Assembly (NCBI GenBank): GCA_001632425.1
Contig: KV425553.1
Span: forward strand, 141,925 to 205,924
DNA length: 64,000 bases
Origin: Neolentinus lepideus HHB14362 ss-1
Lineage: Eukaryota; Basidiomycota; Agaricomycetes; Gloeophyllales; Gloeophyllaceae
Direction: 5' to 3'
The notes beneath the pieces were generated by a model that was not told the DNA's origin, did not search any database, and saw only the letters and a list, made by a program, of their open reading frames with translations. A program made the translations under genes and the position numbers. The stretch's first letter is position 1. Every line of letters begins with the position of its first letter. Positions 24,211 to 35,875 of this stretch are shown here, piece after piece.

Positions 24211-25576
24211 ATGCAACAGCCCACCCTCAAGAACACTCGTGTTCGCTCCGTCGAAGACGTCCACAAAATATGTTATGCGGCGTACCTGGGCAAGCTGCCG
24301 ATCATAACGCGCCGGCTGGACACTGATGAGAGAAGCGCGCTCGGCCCCGGGGATGTCTACGTCTGGGAAGAACGCAATTCGCTCAATGATATATCAGGTC
24401 TGGGCATCGTACGGTGGACGGAGGGGAAGAAATGGAGTCCATCGAGGGTCGTAGGGGTGAGCATATCCAGCTGCTTGAGAGGGCGCCCGATATCTGAGAC
24501 ATATCACAGGACTTCCTCTACTATTATGAGAAGGCGCCCGAAGGGTAAGTTTGGTTGTATCTACAGCCGGTCACGCTCTGAACAATCGATTCTAGTGCTC
24601 ATTCTGGAGACCTTTTGGCTCGTCAGACGTATTCCACTACCATCAATGCCCCGGAGCCTCGTGGCCCCTTCAAAATATGCCTCTGTATGTACAGTGTCTC
24701 GTGACGTAGTTGGTACTGAAGCAGTTTCTCACGTTTGTCATGGCATGAGCAGGTACATACCATTCCAAGAACACGGTAGATGGCTTGAGTACGATCGATG
24801 AAATGCCCGAGCTGAAGGATCTAAAAGTGCCGGAGGGCATGTTCGTCCGCCAGCGCAAAAGCAGCCGCAAGGCAGGCGAAGTGTCATTCGAAGATCCTGA
24901 TGCTCCCTCTCCGACCCATAAACGGTCGTACGAGAGCAAGCGGCGGCACAGCGTATCGCACACCTACGCACCGTATCCTGCTCGGAGCCCGTCGTTCCAC
25001 TCATACACGCCAGAACGCGGTCAAGACCGTCCTCGCGTGGCGTCAACGTCTAGCACCGCGTATGACGCCAGCGCTAGTCTGACGTACCAGCTCTACCGGC
25101 CAATTCCTGGAGCATCAAATGTGGTCGGGTCACCGGCCTCCTTCCCGGTTCTAGTCCATGCAGATCCCGATAATTCCCCTTCAACAGCGAACTACGCCGC
25201 TGCATTTTCAGTGCCCATGTACACCACGGTGGCATTCTCCAACCACGAGGTCGCGTTTCCGTCCTCCGGATACTATACCACACAACCGCTGTACGGACCC
25301 GGGTACATCCCAAATGATTTACACCCTGGCTCCACACCCGTTCCACGTCGCGCCAATTCGTTGCCGTTCGACCAGCCGCGGTCGAGGTGGCCGTCGTTGT
25401 CGCCCAATGGGTCGCGCAGTCGCAGTCATTCATCGAACGGGTCCGAACAGGCGCTGGCCCTTGCGCCATTGGAAGCCCTGCGCAATGGCACAGTGTACGG
25501 CCGCGACCCCGCCGACGATCGTCTCCTCCGCCTGATTAGTACCGAAAATCTCTCTTTGCGGTCGAGGAAGGAGTGA
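24211..25576 (+). CDS. WOPR-domain (Gti1/Pac2 family) transcriptional regulator, copy 2
   Basis: Tandem paralogue of the gene at 20004. Exons 24211-24456, 24510-24544, 24596-24684 and 24753-25576. The spliced WOPR domain reads TLKNTRVRSVEDVHKICYAA, GDVYVWEERNS, RWTEGKKWSPSRVVGDFLYY, YEKAPEGAHSGDLLARQTYS, TTINAPEPRGPFKICLCTYH, SKNTVDGLSTIDEMPELKDL and KVPEGMF, then a basic stretch (RQRKSSRKAGE). All three introns coincide in position with copy 1. The C-terminal region is Ser/Pro/Tyr-rich, as is usual for this family. The downstream tails share only a loose pattern ending in a LEALRNGTVYGRDPADDRLL-like motif (copy 1: FEQLRKDRTYPRSPIDDGHL), which supports common ancestry and intact C-termini. 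Confidence 0.9.
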
Positions 25577-28500
25577 TTTGCGAGTCTGCTGGTCTGCCGG
25601 TGATTCTACACCGCTCTGGCCATGGAGAAAAGACGACCGCGACGCCAGGTGCGCTCGACGACCCTAGACGCATACGAAATATGGCTGCGATTACGTATAC
25701 TGGGCCTTGTTTCCAGTCCGACGATACCCGCCTATGCGATTTGCCAGGCTATGCCATGGAGATGAATGGCCATACGATGGCATTATGAAGAAACGGTTGT
25801 TATACGCTTATCGGAGGGACGGTCATTCCGCTCCTCACTCACTTTCGGACATTCTGACGAATTTAACGCACGCTCACTGATACTAAAGGATACCATCTAG
25901 GAGGGCCTGTTCGACAGTATGTACCAAAAACTGTACGTAGCTCGGAACATATGCAATGGGTTACCTTTCCGCATGCAGGTCTGGACGCAAGTACTATTTC
26001 CAGGCAACCTCCACCCCCGTTGATAAACGACAGAACGCGAAAACGTACAGCCGCCGTGGAGGCAGTGATCTGATGCTTCGAAAGGGCGAGTGCATGGGGC
26101 CACCCGAGGAACAACTTGACCCCTTCCTGAAGCTTCATATTTAGGGATGCGGCCTACCATAAGGCCGGAGGATCACGAAGAGTACTTGACGCAATTCACC
26201 TGCGTTGTGCGCGGTCATCGGATTCGCCCAAGGGTCTGTCTAATGCAGCGAATGGAGGCTTTCGATCCTGTAAGTATCTTGTAATTATCCTGTAAGTATT
26301 TTGTAAATATTATGTATCGGACAGTTACGTGCTGTAATCGCCATCAAGTCGGTGCCCCGCACGCGTGGACTCGGTCCCGAGACGAAGATGACTGCGTTAA
26401 TACCTTGAGATCTCCTGCCCGATTGTTCCTCTGACGTCAGGAATGGTGGCAACAACGCACGTAACAATCAATCAGTCCCCTAGGCGAGCCACTCTCCGAC
26501 TCGGACAGCCCTAACCTCAACTCAATGTGTGCCACATGCCGCGTGTTGCAGGGTCTGTCGTAAAGTCGTCATGTCAATATTCTTTTGTCAAATCAACATG
26601 ATAATATACCCTGTTTCGACCGGAGACTGAGCGAGACACGACACTACCAAAGGCCCGTCCGTAAGCGGGTCAGTCGGTCTCCGAAACCTCTCCTATCCGC
26701 ACTTACTTTTCCTTGTTCCGAGCGAGAAGCACGGATAGCAGTATTGGGGTAAGCGCGAAGCGTAGTTCCACGGTCCAAAACAAATCACATGACATACCCT
26801 CAAGCCTCAATGCCAAAGAATCACTCACCTGATGTGCACGCCACTCCATCTGGACCGCGGCCCATAAAGAAGCCAACACAATACTTCCACACTCCAGAAG
26901 CATATGACGTTCACGTATTAGGCAGCGGTGCCCGAATTGTGCACCCACAAGTCCCGTCCGGTGTTCAATGATAACCGCTGCATCTGCCTGCATACCAGCC
27001 AATCTAAGCGCCAGCACGCCGTACGTCACTCTGCTTCTCAAGCAGAGACGGAAGTCCGACGTCTTCAGGCGCTCCGAACCAATACAAACCCGTAGCGTCC
27101 TTTCGGAAAAATACAGCGATGCTCAGCTGACAGACATAATGCTGTAATTTGTATTTTCAGCCCCACAGTCAACGCCAAAGAACACAGGAATTGAATTACG
27201 AACGTACTTTGGCTGACAAGCACCTCAGCGTAATGTGGGCGGCCACCTACAAGACTCAACAAGGTGCGCACGGCACCATAGTTCTTCCTGATTCTGTATG
27301 TGAAGTTTGACACCAAGTTTCCACATCGCAAAGACGTTCGTGAAATTGGCTCCAGATGTCAAAGCAATGACGCAAATTCACCCCTTTCCGAGGAGGCAGA
27401 GCAGCACAATTTGTATTCTAAGTTCCGGCCAGCGCTAGAAGGAGGGTCCTTGAGAAATTGAGGGGCCAGGGAGTGGCTTCCTGTCGATAGCACGGGTGTG
27501 GCCGGTCACATCTCTTGTAACGCAGACTGAGAATGAACGCCATAGCTAGCAGGCGGCCGCAACTCAGAAATCACAGGACCTCCGGTCTTCTTGACCTAAT
27601 GGTATTGTGGCGCAACACGAAAGCTAATCGAGTCAGGGAAGTAGATGCTGTCACAAGAACACCGCGATAAATACCGGGGCTTCCATTATGTTGCGGAGAT
27701 AGGCGGAGGATGATAGCAGGACTGCAGGGCAAAAACTACGAATGCGGCTACATCGCTGGAGCCTTCCTCAAATTCCATATACGTATTTGACAACTGTGTG
27801 TTTATGAAAGCATAGAGCGCGGCTCCGACGGGGCCGACCGTCGGTAAGAGTGCCGCAGTGACGCAATTAGCCATTATCGCGTTTGTCCCGCGGACAAAAC
27901 AGGTGTTGATCTTCTCGACAGAAAGTTGATTTCCGCCGGTGCCGTCGAGTGTGGCTTACGACGCACTATCTGACAACTCCACATCGGAAGATGCTCGGAT
28001 GGAAGACGCTATGGACGGTGTCCCGAGCAACGTTTCGGGGCCAATGTTTATAGACAGAAATACGTGCGATAACACACCTTGGCTCCGTCTTCGTGATGTA
28101 GACTCGCACCGCCACATAGACTAGCAGTTTAGTCTTTAGTACTTGCATGCTGGAGAAGAAGCCGAGATGGCGTCCGCGCATCGTCAAAGTAGCGTCGCGG
28201 TCACATTGCCAAAGTGGTGTCGAGTCTGTTAGTGTACTGACATCGGTCCGAGAGGGCTGCCTCGTGGAGTAGTAGATGTTGAAGAAACGAGAAGTTGAAT
28301 TACGCGGGGCCATCAGTGGGGTTGTGGGACCACCGGACGACTCCTCCTTAACCTTGTACGGCTCTAAAAGAGTGGCTCTGGAAGATCTAGCTTCCCTCCA
28401 GACTGACAAGAGGAGCAGCAATCGTACGACTTCTTAATCCTGCTCCATCGCGCGCCTGTGATCATACGACGTCTGGTCCTGTACTGTCTGTTATATCGTT

Positions 28501-28947
28501 CGAGTTGGGTCCAGAGTACTACTAATAGAGGGGCCCAGAGTCAAAATTAGCCCGTGGAATTTGCCCACCGCTGGGGAATCGCCACTCGGGGAAATTTGGC
28601 TCGAGCGCTGCGAGTGCTGCCCGGTGCTGGCTACAGCGTCCATGATACGTGGGTCGCGGAGCGTCTTGAATAGGAGGATGTTCATTTAGGCAAGGATCGA
28701 CGGCTGCAGCAGGACATAGAGGCCAATAATGCAAGAAGGGGCGGTTTCGAGCGAGTGAATGGATTGAGTAAGCAGACTAATACACCGTGCCGACGCACAA
28801 AAAAGTCCTCGGGAAATTTAAAGTGGCGTGACTTTGTCCAACACAATCCCAATAAAAGCATCCATGCTGTTACTACTCGTCGCTGTCGTCTTTGACATTG
28901 GGCCCGATCCCCTTACACTACTCACAACCGGCAGCTGACGACGGACC
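25577..28947. other. gene-free stretch of about 3.4 kb
   Basis: No supportable gene. A short direct repeat of GTAAGTATyTTGTAA-like units lies at about 26271-26310. Minus-strand frames at 26703-27041 and 27686-27874 contain hydrophobic segments but cannot be joined into a recognised protein. The right end is the promoter region of the sterol desaturase. Confidence 0.45.
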
Positions 28948-30060
28948 ATGGATCTCGTTCTGCGCATCGCCGACGACCTCGTTCTCGACAAGTTATGGGC
29001 CGCGGTCTTGCCCGCATCCGAGTCCCTCGGCTCCCAGGCAATGGGAGTTAATGCGACGAGCTACTTACCCGTGGCGAGCACATCATCATGGTCGCATCTT
29101 GTCTCGTTCATGCCCTCGACGGCCTCCTTCCTCCAGTCGACAGCGCAGTCGGCGTGGCCACGAGACTACATCCCCCGCCAGATCATTTCCCTCTCCATAC
29201 TCACCCTCCTCGGCATTCATTTCCTTTATTTTGTTTTCGCGTGGCTCTCGTATCGCCTCATATTCAACCATGAGATGATGAAGCACCCGCGTTTCCTGAA
29301 AAATCAAGTCCGGCAGGAGATCATTAGCAGTGTGAAGGCGTTCCCGGGGATGACGCTCCTCACACTGCCGTGGTTCCAGGCGGAAGTGCGGGGGTATTCG
29401 ATGTTATATGACAATGTGGATGAGTACGGTTGGGGATATTTCTTCGCGTCGATACCATTGTGAGTCAGCTGTTTTAAGTGTGCATTAAGTCCACTGACCA
29501 AACCTATACAGTTTCCTCCTGTTTACGGACTATGGCATCTACTGGGTGCATCGTTTACTCCACCATCCCCTCCTCTACAAGCACATCCACAAACCGCACC
29601 ACAAGTGGATCATCCCAACGCCCTTCTCCTCACACGCCTTCCATCCCCTCGATGGCTACTTGCAATCCGTACCCTACCACCTCTTCGTCTTCCTTTTTCC
29701 CATGCAGCGCGTGCTCTTCCTCTGCCTCTTCGTCTTTGTCAACTTCTGGTCCATCTTAGTAAGTCCATGCCTTGCCGCTCACATTAGTCTGGATCCGACC
29801 CCTAACTGGCGATCCTCTTACAGATTCATGACTCTGATATGATCACCGGCCACCCGCTCGAAAAGGTTATCAACGGCCCAGCGCACCACACCCTGCACCA
29901 TCTCTACTTCACTGTCAACTACGGGCAGTACTTCACCTGGGCTGACCGTGTTGGCGGGTCGTACCGCCAGCCCGAGTCCGCGCTCGACCCCCTTCTCGAG
30001 ATCAAGGCCCAAGAGGAGCGGGGGCAGCAGCAAGAGAAAGACGTGCTCAAGATCGAGTGA
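28948..30060 (+). CDS. ERG3: sterol C5-desaturase
   Basis: Introduces the C5-6 double bond in ergosterol biosynthesis, in the ER membrane, using a di-iron centre. Three exons: MDLVLRIADDL to GYFFASIPL (ending near 29463), FLLFTDYGIYWVHRLLHHPL to LFVFVNFWSIL (ending about 29758), and IHDSDMITGHPLEKVINGPA to the stop at 30058-30060. The histidine boxes HRLLHH, HKPHHKW and HHTLHH are all present in the right order. Hydrophobic helices flank them (SILTLLGIHFLYFVFAWLSY, YHLFVFLFPMQRVLFLCLFV). The N-terminus lacks a signal peptide, and the charged C-terminal tail (EIKAQEERGQQQEKD) is probably cytosolic. Length of about 335 residues is normal for the family. No neighbouring sterol genes were found. 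Confidence 0.93.
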
Positions 30061-30327
30061 TCGATGCTGGAGCTTGGATAGTACTGTTGTTTATGTTATT
30101 GCTGCTGCTGATATAGACTGGATGGGACTTAGGGGAGACTACTTAATGATTAACGGGATCAATAGGATCAATCACTACTACTATTTGCTTTGCACAAATG
30201 TAATATGCATGCTGCGTGCTGCTGTATCTTCCAGCCTTTTTGTGGAACTAAGAGTCTGCGGGATGACCACCGCTGATAGCGACAGGAATCATACACTCTG
30301 GCTATTGCGCTCCGCGACAGGCGCTAC

Positions 30328-32259
30328 TCAGAAGAATATGGTGTAGATACTCAAAGCAGGAGCGTCGATCACCAAGCTCCCGTTCGCCACCGACAGCTGG
30401 ACAGACGTATAATCAGAGCTCGGATCCGTCATGTATGCCTCGCTCGGTGCACCCAATCCACTACCACTCAGCGTCAGCGTAGATGTTATATTTTGGGCGT
30501 TCATAGCGACGACGGAGAAAAGCTGGCTGGTGGATGGGGAATTGAACGCGAGCACGCGCCAGTTAGTTTCGACGCTGCTGACGTTAACGCGGACAGCGCC
30601 AATGGGAATGGCCTGTGTGAAATGTTTGAGCACCGGGAAGCGTTTTGAGAGGGTGAAGTTGTAGTTGTCGTTGGTGGCGTAGTCGGGGTCGTAGTAGATA
30701 AGACCTGCAGATATAAATCGTAAGCGACGGTGGATTGGGAACAAGTGACCGATACAAGCGTACCGTCATCCCAGCCGTCGTAATTCCTCTCATAAGCACA
30801 AGAGGTATTGGTCGCCGGCGTACACGACCCATACTCGCTGCTTAGCGCCGTCCAGAAATCCCAGTGCGCATCTTCCGCCTGTGTGAGACTCTGCCAGATC
30901 AAGTTCCCCATCCGTAACGCCGAGACCATGGTAGGATCGTAGCTAGAGCCATAGGTCAGCGTCGCCAGGGGGTCACTTGCAGCGCTGGAGTCCGACTCGA
31001 CCCAGCAGCAGATCTCGGTGAACCACGAGTAGACGCCGCCGCTGAGATTGCGCGCGGTGGCACCGAGGGAGGTCAGTTGGGAGTCGGTGCCAAAGCCGTA
31101 GTCATGGTGGGCGATGCCTGCTATGTTCCCCTGCTTCACATCGGGGAGCCATGATGGGGCCGCAGCGAAGTTCGCTGTCGTACTAATGTCAGAGAGTGAT
31201 GGGTGGAGGATAGCAGGGTACGAATACACACAAACGCTTGAACTCTCATCTGCGATTACTTTTGTTGGAAGACTGGCGTTGGTGAGAGCTGTGGCGACGG
31301 TGTTAACGACCTGTGCGCGCTGGGAGGGTGTGACTTGCATGCCCTCTTGGGAGCAAGAGCCAAAGCTGTCATCCCTAACAGTATCCAACGTTTAGATGAT
31401 CACTTCATGGTGTATAATGAACTACCGACTCACGGCTCGCTGAAGCCTCAAATATCAGCAACATTAGGGACAAGGCAGAACTGCATCAAACTCACTTCAT
31501 CACAGATACGTAGCTAAAAGTGATGTTTTGAGAGTACCAGTAGCTGATCACATCCGTTAGGTACTGCGCGTATGCTGGGATCCTGTCTGTGATCAACGTC
31601 TGTCGAAAATACGAAACCGCGAGGATCGGATTTCAGGACAACGGAAGAAACCGCAAGAAAACGTACGCCGCCACAGTTCTGACTGTTACTGGTCATTGTT
31701 GTGGGCTATAGTCCATGATCAATATGACTACGATCAGTGGAGCTCAGAATATGCAAGACTATACTGACAGCGCTATTGACAAATAACGTGATGATCGGCA
31801 CTTCGTATTGCGCACCGGCCCGCAAGAAATACGTTCCTTGGGGGTCTGCGGAGAAGTTGTATACTCCATCACTTAGAATTTAGTTGATTGAGTTAACACG
31901 AGTGTTGGGGAGACTTTGGATCAGACCTGACATAAGGTGTCTCCGGCGCCCTAGCGAAGGTGGTTACACCTACGCCACCGCCACCAAGGTTGTATCTGTA
32001 GTCTGTAAGTCCAAGACCGGTGTCGGAGTCGAACAGCAGGCGCGCAATTTCTTCTTGAGAAGATTCCGGAAACAAGTAAAGATCGTTAGGCCACCTATGC
32101 AAGAGTCAGTCTCGTAGAGATGTGTAATAGTACAGTCAGTACATTTACTCACCAGCCGCCAGAGGCTCCGATACCATGTATTGCCTGACTAGTTGTACTA
32201 GTTATGACCGCACTGAAGGCTGTCCCGGCTAAACTCGAGAGAAGTCCAATAAGTAGCAT
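30328..32259 (-). CDS. GH30-family glycoside hydrolase (endo-beta-1,6-galactanase-like)
   Basis: Predicted secreted hydrolase of type II arabinogalactan side chains or a similar beta-1,6-linked polymer. MLLIGLLSSLAGTAFSAV at 32259 is a good signal peptide; an in-frame ATG at 32325 would add 22 residues. Motifs in order: IHGIGASGGW, LGLTDYRYNLGGGG, APETPYV, TLFVNSA joined to MTSNSQNCGG, then YLTDVISYWYSQNITFSYVS. The acid/base motif NEPDDSFGSCSQEGM exists only after splicing a 6-nt exon at 31434-31439 between introns of 56 bp (31440-31495) and 59 bp (31375-31433). The nucleophile region is YSWFTEICCWVES. The C-terminal beta domain (GLIYYDPDYATNDNYNFTLS onward) ends at 30328. Substrate specificity is inferred from family resemblance only. 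Confidence 0.82.
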
Positions 32260-32624
32260 CTGAGGCAGCTTCCTTAGTATGAGGATGGTCCCTTCGTGCT
32301 TCACTCTATGGCCAGCTAAGGACATCTTATGGACGGCTCGAAGTCGACAATTTTGTCTCCATGACTTCCATCACACGCAAGACTGTGCGACCAGCTGACA
32401 GACACATGCGTACGCGCATTCGAGAAGAAGTGAGATATCACGCCCAGGCCCGGCAGAGGGAATGGATGCAACGGCTACACGGAACGCGAGGGCCTGGCGG
32501 TCCATGTCAGAAAATAGTTCCGTTCGTCGTCCAACCAATATTGTCCAAGAGCACAATATTGAAGCTCAACGGGCATCCAATTGTGGGAAGTTACCACGGC
32601 TTATGTAAAAGAGCAAATGTTGAA

Positions 32625-32755
32625 AATTTCCGGTCCCCATTATAATTTAAAAAAATGGTCTAAAATGGATTAAAATTGAATTGAAATGGGGTTTTAATCC
32701 CATTTCAATCCATTTTAAACCGGGTAATTAATTATCATGGGGGAATTTCCGACAA
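32625..32755. repeat. foldback (hairpin) sequence, AT-rich
   Basis: An imperfect palindrome: TAAAATGGATT near 32662 faces AATCCATTTTA near 32708, with TTGAAATGGG facing CCCATTTCAA nearer the loop. The left arm has about ten extra bases. Weaker pairing extends outward to TTCCGGTCCCCAT and ATGGGGGAATTTCC. It could be a tiny foldback transposon; no target duplication was identified. Confidence 0.5.
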
Positions 32756-32792
32756 ATATGTCGCGAAACATATGTCTCTCTCCCACCAAATA

Positions 32793-33197
32793 GTGTTGCC
32801 GCCGGTCCGGGTCAGTCCCGTCTGAAGCGGTCCAGGAGACCGATGACCCTTGGACCGGTCAGTCCAGGATATATACATTAATGGTCTGGTCTCAGTCCCG
32901 AGACCGTCTGACCCGTTGAGCCAGAGGTTGTGTCCAAATTAAGTAATATTATGCGATATTGGTCATGGTTGTGCTATATTTAAGACCACGCTCACCGTTG
33001 CTCCAATACCGCCAGAGCCAGACGTAATAGCAGGCTGGGAAGCGGGACCACCGGTCCAGACCGTTTACGGACCGACCTAACCTACATGTAGACTGAACCA
33101 ACGGATCAGTGTCTTGGACTGAATGGCGTGGTCCGGTCTCGAGACTCATGCAGCGGTCCGGGCTGGACTGCAGTCCAACCCGGACCGGCGGCAACAC
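32793..33197. mobile_element. short TIR element flanked by TA (MITE)
   Basis: A 405-bp non-coding element with perfect 20-bp terminal inverted repeats, GTGTTGCCGCCGGTCCGGGT at the left and its reverse complement at the right end. TA flanks both ends (32791-32792 and 33198-33199), consistent with a Tc1/mariner-type target duplication. The interior is full of GGTCC/GGACC and GAGACC/GGTCTC motifs in both orientations, so a long fold is possible. There is no transposase frame, so mobility would depend on an element elsewhere. It lies upstream of the minus-strand GH30 gene. Confidence 0.75.
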
Positions 33198-33848
33198 TAC
33201 CACCAAAACACCGCTAATGATGTCAAAAGCATATATTGTATAGTCTGTTAATGCGAGTGGCAGTATAGATATATTACTAGCTTGGAAAAGAATGTGGAAA
33301 CGTAGAAACCGGACAGATGTGTAAAAAATAATACAATAAGTACCATCACCATTCAACGACAATAATATTAATCTTCATCCATGTCACCGGCGGCGCGTGA
33401 TGTCACGCATTTTCTATCACTTTGAAGTTGCAGCTGAGCAATACGCTATGAAAATATCTTTCACCATTTATGATTGGATTATACACTAGAAGCCTATCTC
33501 TGCTACGATACGTCGGTCCTAGTAATCTACAGTGACTTCCCGGTATTTTACGGATTATTTACCTCGTGGTAAAAGTTACCACCGAGTTTCTTAATACTAA
33601 TGCAAACCACCAAGTTGGATTCAACTCAGAGGCCGTAGAAATATCATACATCAGCATCAAAGGAATTGAATGTCATGGGAGTGCTGTCTGAGCTAGCCGA
33701 AAGGATTTCCGGTCTTGCAGAGTAAAAATCCGGACCGACAAACGGCAGTATAATACGATCACTACGGGAATAGAGGAGTGGCCGAGGTCACGGGACATCT
33801 TATCCGACCTGGTCAGCACTGCCATCTGCCACTCTCACCTCGACCATC

Positions 33849-34822
33849 ATGTCGATCACTGTGCTTGTATCGACGTTCCCCCCATTCCCTACCCTGTCTC
33901 TCTCTATACCATCGGACACGCCATTCCAGAGTCTCTACCGTCTTTTATATGCTCGCTACCCGAATCTTCCTCTGTCTGATGACTTATTCCTGTCACCTCA
34001 GTATGGTGTAGTGCCGCCTTCATCAACTCCTGTATCTGAACTTGGACGGAGCGACTGTTCTGAGAGCGAACATGATTTAATTAGCTTGAGACTCTCTCCG
34101 AGGCTGATGGGAGGGAAAGGTGGTTTTGGCAGTCAGTTGAGGGCCGCCGGTGGCCGTATGAGCAGTCAGAAGACAAGTAACAATGACTCTTGCAGAGATC
34201 TCAGTGGGCGGAGGTTGAGCACAATAAAAGAGGCACAGAAGTGAGTCTTCTCATTATATATATACATGCCGTCCTCAACTATCGAGTAGACTTGCGGCGT
34301 ACTTGGAGTCCGAGCCAGAACGCAAGAAGGCGCAGAAAGAGGCGGAGAAGAAGAAGCTCGAGGCATTGGAGAAGAAGCTGGAGCACGGAGATCCTGCTGT
34401 CGGTAGCAAGCGAGCTCTTGTTGATTCTGACTATCTCGAGCAACGCCGAGAGATTGTAGATAACGTCAAGAATGCGGTTTCTGCTGGTACGTCGTCTCAT
34501 ATTTGTTTCCTTGATCTTATATACATATACTGACTTCCATTGCACAATTTCATGAACAGGCCTGCTCAAGAAGAAAAAGAAGGCGAAGCTTTCTCACAGT
34601 CCTGAAGGATCATCAGCTCCCTCCACCGCAGCTTCTGCCTCGTCTGCCGTACAAGCTTCCGTCCCCTTGGCTACCGTTGCAGACATTGCAGACAAGTTCG
34701 CAGAGGCATCAACCTTACCTGCTGGAGCTCTCACAAGCACAACTGAGAAGGCTTTAGAGTCCTCCGCGACGGCTGCAACCGTCGCAATTGCAAGTGCGGC
34801 ACTGGGTGTTGCTAGTGCGTGA
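33849..34822 (+). CDS. sde2: Sde2 family protein (ubiquitin-like N-terminal domain)
   Basis: Sde2 is made as a ubiquitin-like fusion whose cleavage after a Gly-Gly releases a Lys-starting protein that joins spliceosomes and affects genome stability. Exon 1 begins [20 protein letters not shown] and forms the ubiquitin-like fold; the junction is [20 protein letters not shown], with the conserved [20 protein letters not shown] cleavage and activation region. After an intron donor in the AAG of AQK (about 34241) comes [20 protein letters not shown], a charged coiled coil with nuclear-type basic runs, then [11 protein letters not shown] and an Ala/Ser-rich C-terminus ending GVASA at 34822. Three exons. 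The GG-K site is intact, so processing is expected. No neighbour suggests a specific pathway link. Confidence 0.9.
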
Positions 34823-35875
34823 GCACCGTCATATCTGATGTTATCCCTATTTTGCCGTTTTGGACGTGTAGAATCTTGATAGTCCTGACACGGCTTCTCC
34901 TGTATGATACTTTAAGCTCGGTAATGCACGCAACACGTCTGTACAGTCTGTGAATATATGTGTGAGTGAGTGAGCGCGCTTGATCCACAAACATCCTCGA
35001 CTCACGTTGTGTGTGGCGAGGGACGAATGTGAGAAAGCACCCATTACCATCATGGTATTTGCCGGTGTGAAGTCAAGAGGTGTTCCTCGTCACTCGGGTT
35101 CAATCTTACTCCTGCTTGCCTTATGGGCGCATAATTTCTAAGGGATTTGCCGGTTATGCTCTCGTTCGGCTTGGGAAAAGCGCCTTGGGAGGCAGGACCG
35201 AGTGGCATCCAAGCCGGGTGACTACTGACGAGCTCGTATTTATGATTTGGTGGCTTCTTAATCTCAGCATCGCAGGGTTCTGATCGGATACGTCGGGGCG
35301 ACATTCCCTTATTGCGTCGTCAACCATTAGGCGACTGTAGTCATCCAATGACGTCCTCCAGCGGCATGCGATCGTTTAAACTGGTTACGGTATTGGAATG
35401 TAAGTGGATCGGCACCTCTGCAGGTTGTAAAGATCGACTAACACAGGCGCAATGAACGGGCAGAGCATGCGCAAGGAGAGTTCCTTGACCATCATAGCCG
35501 CCGTTGTTTCTAGGCCATTCACGGAATGCGCCTTCTGCATCCCGGTTCCGTAAAGCACTGAAGCTCGTGAAAGGGATTTGTGGGTCACTGCCCGGCACAT
35601 CGCCGACCCTACTTTCCTTCTCCATTCACTCAGTTCACACCATTGCCACGGTACTACCATCTTCCTTTGTGGCGCTCGTTCGATTCCCGTAAGCATTCGC
35701 AGTGTTTTCTGGCATTATATCTTCATCAGGACAGTCGGGGGAAGGAAACGGCCGCGCCTATATTTGGCCCCACGTGCCCTAGAACTCTTCTTCACCGTCT
35801 TAAAGGCTTATTACTGTATATACTCGTTCCTCAGGCTTCCCGAGTTTTCATCTCCCAAACTTGCTCTTGATCGCG
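34823..35875. other. intergenic stretch between Sde2 and FAD monooxygenase
   Basis: About 1 kb with short frames only. The last 100 bp before the monooxygenase start are pyrimidine-rich, as in many fungal promoters. No other element was recognised. Confidence 0.45.

Noticed and set aside
26703..28421. Series of minus-strand frames with hydrophobic stretches, considered as a decayed membrane-protein gene
   Set aside because: They cannot be joined by credible introns into a recognised family; I could not support even a pseudogene call.
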